19,626 nucleotides of DNA from NCBI GenBank assembly GCA_001873755.1, contig MNZT01000069.1:1-19626 (forward strand). The letters run 5' to 3'. How positions within the stretch are numbered: position 1 is the stretch's first letter; each line of letters begins with the position of its first letter. The DNA is from Candidatus Wirthbacteria bacterium CG2_30_54_11 (GTDB taxonomy: Bacteria > Patescibacteriota > CG2-30-54-11). The translations under genes were made by a program, and so were the position numbers. This document shows, piece by piece, positions 14,867 to 19,626 of the stretch. The notes under the pieces are model-generated. The model had not been told where the DNA came from, searched no databases, and saw nothing but the letters and a program-made list of their open reading frames with translations.

Positions 14867-17029
14867 ATGAAATTTGCATCCATCCAGCTTCAGGGTTTCA
14901 AAAAATACCTCGACCAGACATTCGAGTTTGGCGACGGTCTGACCATCGTCGTCGGACCGAACGAGGCCGGCAAGACCACACTGCATCAGGCGCTGGTGAC
15001 GGCACTGTACGGCTTTGGCAGCAAGTCGGCGCAGCTGCTGCGGGGCAAGGAAGAAGCCCGGAACTGGTCCGGTCACAGCCGGTGTGAGGTTTCACTCCGG
15101 TTCTCGATCAAGGATGCTCAGTATTCGATCACCCGCGACCTCGATCAGGGCAAGATCACCCTGAGACTTCTGGACCATGACAAAGGCAGAGAGGTCATCC
15201 TGTCCGAGGATGCCAAACGTATCCACGAACTCATCGCTGACCTCATCTATATTCCTTCCCCTGATGTGTTCAATCAGACCATCTCGGTCAAGCAGAACCA
15301 GATGGCGCAGTTGACCGACCTCGCCTCGGTAGGTGAGGCGATCGAGGCCATCTTTACCGGCGAAGAAAAAGTCTCGATCGAACATGTGCTGGAGAATCTG
15401 CAGAAACTCCGCAAGAGCCTCAAACGCAAACCCAGGGAAAAACCGGGCCGTATCGATGAGCTCATGGAGACCCTCGAAACCAAAGAGCGTGCACTTGCCG
15501 AAGCGCTCGCCTGGGAAAAAGAAGGCCAGGCGCTTTATGACCAGGTAGCGGAGCTCCGTATATCCGTTCCGGCGCGGAAGGCTCGGCTGACTCAGCTCAA
15601 AGAACTTACAGACCGGACCAGAGACAAAACGGCCAAGCAACTGGAGCTGGAAACCCTGCGCAAACGCTACAGTGAGCTTAGTTCAGAGTTGAAAAAGATA
15701 GAGCATCAGCAGTCCCAAAAGGTCGAAGCCGACGAGAAATGGCAGCCTTTTGAAAAGATCGTGCAGCATGAGAAGTCGATCGACGAATTCCGCCATGCGG
15801 TGCACTACCTGAAAACCACGAGAGAGCGCATAGCCAAAGAAGAGGAACGGCTCTCAGCCGAACGGCGTGAGCGCATGGTCATCGTGCACAACACCAATAT
15901 TTTCCTTTCGCCCAAGGCGTTGCTCGCGGGCATCGCACTGGCGATCTTCGGGATCGTCGGAGCGTTCGTCACTTCGTACTGGCCGCTTTTTGCCCTGTCA
16001 TTCATCGGCATGATCTGGGTGGTGGTCAATATTCTGAAAGGCGGCGGCCGGCAGCTGAAAGTTACAGATGTGCCGAGCGAACTGCTGGCCCAGCTGCGCA
16101 GAGAAGAAAAAGAGCAGTCAGGCACAGCGGAGCACGATGCCGGTCTTTTTGGTCTTGGGTCTGAGATGATAGCATCGCCGCAGGATGTCGATGCGTATTT
16201 TTCGAACTACTACCAGTGCCGCGAGGCCTGGACCAAAGCCACGGCAGCACTGGACGCTGTTACCGCGAATGTCGACCTGGCAGCCATGCAAAAGGAGCTG
16301 ACGCAGGTGGAGTTTGACGGCGGAGTTGCCAAAACGGCGATGGAAGCTTTCAGCGGGTTCAATCCCTCATCCGAGGAGACCGCTGCCTGGGATAGGGAGC
16401 TGACCGCACTGGCAGTGAACATACCGGCCGACGAGGGGCAGCTCAACCACGCCGAGGGCAGACTGAAGCAGATGCAGCAGCACGGGGCATCCAGTGCACA
16501 GCTGTCCAATGAGTGTGATTATTTGAAAAATGAGATACACGAGCTCGAGGTCAAACATACCGCCTGCGAGATAGCGATCAGTACTCTGGATGAGGTCGTA
16601 TCTCAATTCCGGGCGGAATTCCTGCCCGAGCTCGAGTCGGCCAGCTCTCACTATCTGAAAGACCTCACCAACGGCTATTACAACCGGGTGGAGCTCGTCC
16701 ACACCTGGCCGAATGTCTATCTCGATGTGAAAGAAGATGTCCGGGCCGAGCAGGATCAGCTCAGTCAGGGTACCATGGACCAACTGTTCTTTGCGCTCCG
16801 CCTCGCCGCTGCGGACCTGATGAGCAAGCATATCGCGCTGCCGCTGATCCTCGATGATCCGTTTGTGCACTTCGATGACGAGCGCTATGCCCAGGCGATT
16901 ACCCTCATGGGCAGAGCCGCCCAGCAGCGGCAGGTACTCTACTTCACCTCCCGCCGGCATATTCATGAGGACCTGAAGAATTTCGTGGAGCATCATGCGG
17001 GAGTGCAGGTCATCGAGCTTAAAAGATAG
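14867..17029 (+). CDS. SbcC/Rad50/YhaN-like ATPase with mid-protein membrane segments
   Basis: This 720-residue SMC-type ATPase is split by a long coiled-coil. The N-terminal half has FKKYLDQTFEF, Walker A GPNEAGKTT (30-38) and a Q-loop near SVKQNQM. The C-terminal half has the signature LSQGTMDQLFFALRLA (S633) and Walker B LILDDPFVHFDDER (D663, D664). Between them, ~190-345 and ~395-615 are Glu/Lys/Arg/Gln-rich helices. At the centre, where Rad50 and SbcC have a CxxC zinc hook, two hydrophobic segments lie at ~351-371 and ~372-390. There is no CxxC. The closest described plan is B. subtilis YhaN, encoded next to YhaO. AGGA lies 7 nt before the ATG. It should gate the SbcD-like nuclease. Confidence 0.9.
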   Translation: MKFASIQLQGFKKYLDQTFEFGDGLTIVVGPNEAGKTTLHQALVTALYGFGSKSAQLLRGKEEARNWSGHSRCEVSLRFSIKDAQYSITRDLDQGKITLRLLDHDKGREVILSEDAKRIHELIADLIYIPSPDVFNQTISVKQNQMAQLTDLASVGEAIEAIFTGEEKVSIEHVLENLQKLRKSLKRKPREKPGRIDELMETLETKERALAEALAWEKEGQALYDQVAELRISVPARKARLTQLKELTDRTRDKTAKQLELETLRKRYSELSSELKKIEHQQSQKVEADEKWQPFEKIVQHEKSIDEFRHAVHYLKTTRERIAKEEERLSAERRERMVIVHNTNIFLSPKALLAGIALAIFGIVGAFVTSYWPLFALSFIGMIWVVVNILKGGGRQLKVTDVPSELLAQLRREEKEQSGTAEHDAGLFGLGSEMIASPQDVDAYFSNYYQCREAWTKATAALDAVTANVDLAAMQKELTQVEFDGGVAKTAMEAFSGFNPSSEETAAWDRELTALAVNIPADEGQLNHAEGRLKQMQQHGASSAQLSNECDYLKNEIHELEVKHTACEIAISTLDEVVSQFRAEFLPELESASSHYLKDLTNGYYNRVELVHTWPNVYLDVKEDVRAEQDQLSQGTMDQLFFALRLAAADLMSKHIALPLILDDPFVHFDDERYAQAITLMGRAAQQRQVLYFTSRRHIHEDLKNFVEHHAGVQVIELKR

Positions 17030-17062
17030 TAGCCAGTGGCCAGTGACCAGTAGCCAGTCACG
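17028..17062 (+). repeat. Heptanucleotide repeat array starting at the sbcC-like stop codon
   Basis: Four clear 7-nt units of form AGTrrCC plus a fifth, diverged unit begin inside the TAG stop (17027-17029) of the ATPase gene. Together with the opposite-sense array at 17124-17151 it makes a long imperfect inverted repeat. Confidence 0.75.
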
Positions 17063-17084
17063 AGCCGTCCGGTCATTCGACCGC

Positions 17085-17111
17085 ACAGTGTGTATACAGT
17101 GTGTATATTGT
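17085..17111 (+). promoter_or_regulatory. Candidate nrdJ promoter with NrdR-box-like site
   Basis: ACAGTGTGTATATTGT (17096-17111) fits the NrdR box form ACA-N10-TGT, and I count 12 of 16 matches to the palindromic consensus as I remember it. The 11-nt sequence ACAGTGTGTAT is also repeated directly upstream at 17085-17095. TATATT (17104-17109) inside the box could be the -10; no good -35 is seen. NrdR represses ribonucleotide reductase genes in many bacteria, and the gene 60 nt downstream is one. Confidence 0.4.
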
Positions 17112-17123
17112 CAAGATCGTATT

Positions 17124-17151
17124 ACTGGACACTGGCAACTGGCTACTGGTT
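17124..17151 (+). repeat. Heptanucleotide repeat array upstream of nrdJ, opposite sense
   Basis: Four 7-nt units of form ACTGGnn in the 5' leader of nrdJ, ending just before a T-tract and the AGGAG ribosome-binding site (17160-17164). They read as the complement of the array at 17028. Confidence 0.75.
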
Positions 17152-17170
17152 ACTTTTTTAGGAGCATTTC

Positions 17171-19372
17171 ATGCCATCAGGGATATCGATCACCAAACGG
17201 AACGGCGAGCGTCAGGCTTTTGATCAGGCCAAGCTCACTGCTTCTATATTCAGGGCTGCGCAGAGTGTCGGCGGCAGCGATGAGACCATTGCCCAGGCGC
17301 TCAGCGGTTTTGTCCTCGACCACTTGAGATCAGCTAATCCCCGCAAGCAGATCTTCACCTCGGTAGAGGTGGGCGATGCAGTGGAAAAAGTATTGGTCAA
17401 GCACGGCCATGCCAATACGGCCAAAGCCTTCATCCTCCACCGGGAGACCCGTCGTCAGGTCAAGAATTCTGAGAAGAGGCTCGGGGTCAACGATGACGTC
17501 GGTTTTCCCTACAACGCGCTTGTGGTGTTGAAGAAGAAATATTTGCAGAAAGATGATGACGGAGCGGTGAGAGAGACCCCTGGGGAAATGTTCGAGCGCG
17601 TGGCGCAGGCTGTGGCCTGGGCTGAGAAACGCTCAGAGCGGAACCGGTGGGAAGAGGCTTTTTTCTCCATGCTGGTGAAGCGTGACTTTTTACCCGGCGG
17701 CCGTACTCTGGCCAACGGTGGCACCTTCAACGGGCAGCTCGCTAACTGCTTCGTCCTGCCCTTTGGGGACAGCGTCGAGGACATTTTCGAGACGGTGAAG
17801 GAAGCAGCTATTTTGAAAAAAAACGGCGGGGGGGTTGGATTTTCCATGGCACATATCCGGCCCAAGGGCGACCGCATCGCCGGAACCACCGGTCATGCCT
17901 GCGGACCTGTGGCACTTATGAAGATTTTGAACAGCTCGTCCGAGATCCTGCTCCAGGACGGCGGCCGTCGCAGTGGCAATATGGTCATCCTGCCGGTCTC
18001 GCACCCTGACATCTTTGAATTCATCATGTGCAAGGAGGACGACACCGCGCTCAACCAGATCAATTTTTCCATCGGCATCACCTCCAAATTCATGGAGGCG
18101 GTCATCAATAACCGCACATGGGAGCTCATCAATCCCCGCACCGGCAAGATCATCAATGAGGTCAAAGCCAGCAGCATCTTCCAGCTCGCAGCCCACATGG
18201 CCTGGAAGAACGGTGATCCCGGCATCGTGTTCCTCGACCGTATCAATCAGGACAATCCCACTCCGCATGTCGGCGCCATCGAAGCGGTGAATCTCTGCGG
18301 CGAACAGCCTCTCCTGCCCTATGAAGCCTGCAACCTTGGCTCCATCAACCTGGCTCACATGGTTACCCGGGACGCACAGGGCGTAGCCTCGGTTGACTGG
18401 GAGCAGTTGAAGGAGACGACCAGGACCGCGGTCAGATTCCTCGACGATGTCATTGATGTGTGTCGCTATCCCATCGACCAGGTCGACCGAGTGGTCAAGG
18501 CGAACCGCAAGATCGGGTTGGGCGTTATGGGTTTTGCCGACCTGCTGATCGCCCTGCGCCTCTCCTATGCCAAACCGGAGGGACGTGAACTTGCGGGGCA
18601 GTTGATGAAGGTTATTCAGGAGACAGGCCGCGAGGCTTCAGTCGAACTGGGTAAACTGAAAGGCAATTTTCCGAATTTCGCAGGGTCGAAATGGGAAAAG
18701 GAAGGCTTCACTTCCATGCGTAATGCGACGGTCACCACGATCGCACCCACTGGCTCGATCTCCATGATCTCGGGTGTCTCCTACGGTATCGAGCCCCTGT
18801 TCGCTCTGGCGTTCTACAAGGAAGCCCTGGGCGGCATCCGCCTACCGGAGATCAATCCTGAGCTCGAAGGTGCGCTCAAACAGGCCGGTGTCTTCGTCGA
18901 GGGCATGATGGACGAGATCATCGAATCGGGCACCATCGGACATATGGAGAATATCCCCCGGAAGATCAGGGATGTCTTCACGACCGCGCATGATCTCACA
19001 TACCGCGAGCATCTGGAGATGCAGGCGGTATTTCAGAAATATACTGACAACGCAGTTTCCAAGACCATCAATATGTCGCACCACTGCACGGTCAATGATG
19101 TGGAGGACGCGTTCAAGCTCGCCTGGCGTCTGGGCTGCAAAGGCATGACCATCTACCGCGACGGCAGCCGGCACGAGCAGGTCTTGAACGTCGGCGGGGT
19201 AGACAAGAAGCCCACCTTTTCCGACACTCAGTCCAGACCAGCCGTCCCGCCGCCGACCGGCAAAGGCAAGGGAAAACGCATGGAAGACTGCCCCCAGTGC
19301 GGCGCCAAAGTCACCTATGCGGAGGGCTGCATCAGCTGTCTGTCCTGCGGATTTTCGGCCTGCAGCGTGTGA
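17171..19372 (+). CDS. nrdJ: Adenosylcobalamin-dependent (class II) ribonucleoside-diphosphate reductase
   Basis: This 733-residue enzyme reduces ribonucleotides to deoxyribonucleotides. An ATP-cone (ISITKRNGERQAFDQAKL, ~4-95) suggests allosteric control by dATP/ATP. The barrel holds C193 (LANCFVLP) and C387 as the reducing pair, C376 as the thiyl-radical residue and N374/E378 in NLCGEQP, plus KKNGGGVGFS, APTGSISMISG and GCKGMTIYRDGSR. A Pro/Lys linker leads to a C-terminal CPQC...CLSC zinc ribbon with a final Cys, which regenerates the active site. The one-gene layout, no nrdB or nrdG nearby and this C-terminus fit the B12-dependent class, so the cell needs cobalamin. AGGAG lies 6 nt before ATG 17171. 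The leader holds repeats and a possible NrdR box. Confidence 0.95.
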   Translation: MPSGISITKRNGERQAFDQAKLTASIFRAAQSVGGSDETIAQALSGFVLDHLRSANPRKQIFTSVEVGDAVEKVLVKHGHANTAKAFILHRETRRQVKNSEKRLGVNDDVGFPYNALVVLKKKYLQKDDDGAVRETPGEMFERVAQAVAWAEKRSERNRWEEAFFSMLVKRDFLPGGRTLANGGTFNGQLANCFVLPFGDSVEDIFETVKEAAILKKNGGGVGFSMAHIRPKGDRIAGTTGHACGPVALMKILNSSSEILLQDGGRRSGNMVILPVSHPDIFEFIMCKEDDTALNQINFSIGITSKFMEAVINNRTWELINPRTGKIINEVKASSIFQLAAHMAWKNGDPGIVFLDRINQDNPTPHVGAIEAVNLCGEQPLLPYEACNLGSINLAHMVTRDAQGVASVDWEQLKETTRTAVRFLDDVIDVCRYPIDQVDRVVKANRKIGLGVMGFADLLIALRLSYAKPEGRELAGQLMKVIQETGREASVELGKLKGNFPNFAGSKWEKEGFTSMRNATVTTIAPTGSISMISGVSYGIEPLFALAFYKEALGGIRLPEINPELEGALKQAGVFVEGMMDEIIESGTIGHMENIPRKIRDVFTTAHDLTYREHLEMQAVFQKYTDNAVSKTINMSHHCTVNDVEDAFKLAWRLGCKGMTIYRDGSRHEQVLNVGGVDKKPTFSDTQSRPAVPPPTGKGKGKRMEDCPQCGAKVTYAEGCISCLSCGFSACSV

Positions 19373-19400
19373 TAACCTCGGTTAGAAACAGGAACGAAAG

Positions 19401-19626
19401 ATGGTGATCAACACTATTCCAGACTGGATGCAGGGTGCGGAGTGGCTGGAAAGCTCAGATGCGAAATCAATCAAGATGTATCTGATGGAATTAGCCAGAG
19501 ATCCAAAAGGATCGGGATGGGCAATCTATTTATCAGCCATATTGAGCAAAGACAGCACTTTAGCGTCTGCTACTGAGCTCGGGACCCGCATGCTGGAGGG
19601 AACATATCAGGTTGATCCTGAAGGAG
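19401..19626 (+). CDS. Unrecognised protein, N-terminal part (3' partial)
   Basis: An ATG frame is open for 75 codons to the window end and starts MVINTIPDWMQGAEWLESSD. AGGAA lies 6 nt before the ATG, and the gene begins 28 nt after the nrdJ stop, so it is probably co-transcribed with nrdJ. The visible part is soluble, with mixed charged and hydrophobic residues and likely helices (SIKMYLMELARD, GWAIYLSAILSK). I recognise no domain and cannot assign a function. Confidence 0.6.
   Translation, partial: MVINTIPDWMQGAEWLESSDAKSIKMYLMELARDPKGSGWAIYLSAILSKDSTLASATELGTRMLEGTYQVDPEG

Larger units (their letters stand above)
17028..17159 (+). terminator. Possible terminator formed by inverted heptad arrays
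   Basis: Array 17028-17058 matches the reverse complement of array 17124-17154 at about 25 of 31 positions, and six T residues follow (17154-17159). Only transcripts coming from the sbcC-like gene contain both arms. The 65-nt loop holds the nrdJ promoter candidate. Confidence 0.4.

Noticed and set aside
14456..15076. A 206-codon minus-strand frame across the sbcD/sbcC junction
   Set aside because: It overlaps conserved coding sequence, including Walker A, on the plus strand and has no recognisable motif.
16367..17086. A 239-codon minus-strand frame over the end of the sbcC-like gene
   Set aside because: The plus strand carries the signature, Walker B and an in-frame C-terminus; the minus frame shows no domain.
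17171..19372. nrdJ as a class I NrdA or class III NrdD
   Set aside because: No nrdB or nrdG lies nearby. The C-terminal zinc ribbon and motif set fit class II, and a C-terminal glycyl-radical motif is absent.

Overview
The window looks like chromosome from a small-genome bacterium of the Candidate Phyla Radiation (Patescibacteria) type. That is an inference. It rests on terse operons, a stand-alone GspF/PilC protein, a class II (B12-dependent) ribonucleotide reductase, a YhaO/YhaN-like SbcCD pair and many short repeats between and inside genes. TGA is used as a stop (RNase HI, first glycosyltransferase, NrdJ), so the Gracilibacteria code, in which TGA is glycine, does not apply. I ran no searches; all family names come from motifs read by eye.

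Layout. Positions 1-951 (+) hold the end of a surface protein with a Thr/Pro/Ala stalk and a C-terminal membrane anchor. Positions 963-5822 (-) are a compact polysaccharide operon: polyprenyl-phosphate sugar-1-phosphate transferase, a GT4 glycosyltransferase, a Wzz-like protein and a second GT4. Directly upstream on the same strand is the RNase P RNA (rnpB, about 5850-6375). It has a good promoter, and no terminator is visible between it and the operon. Further upstream on the minus strand are a GspF/PilC-like protein, an EamA transporter, RNase HI, pyruvate kinase and, behind its own terminator, a phosphoenolpyruvate synthase with a long Ala/Pro insertion. A divergent promoter region (13510-13744) separates these from a plus-strand block: an SbcD-like nuclease, an SbcC/YhaN-like ATPase with two membrane segments, NrdJ and the start of an unrecognised gene.

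How the genes fit together. Pyruvate kinase and PEP synthase run the PEP/pyruvate step in opposite directions and are adjacent but separately punctuated. The SbcCD-like pair and NrdJ concern DNA repair and dNTP supply. The polysaccharide genes and the stalked protein concern the cell surface.

The most unusual layer is repetitive. Degenerate tandem repeats with a 7-nt period occur at four sites; two of them begin at or across the TAG stop of a gene and one lies inside rnpB. A separate palindrome family forms peripheral stems of rnpB (P12 and P19) and recurs, 26 of 28 bases identical, between pyruvate kinase and RNase HI. An inverted pair of heptad arrays around the nrdJ promoter looks like a terminator with a promoter, and a possible NrdR box, in its loop. 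Pyruvate kinase also shows a remodelled K+ site.
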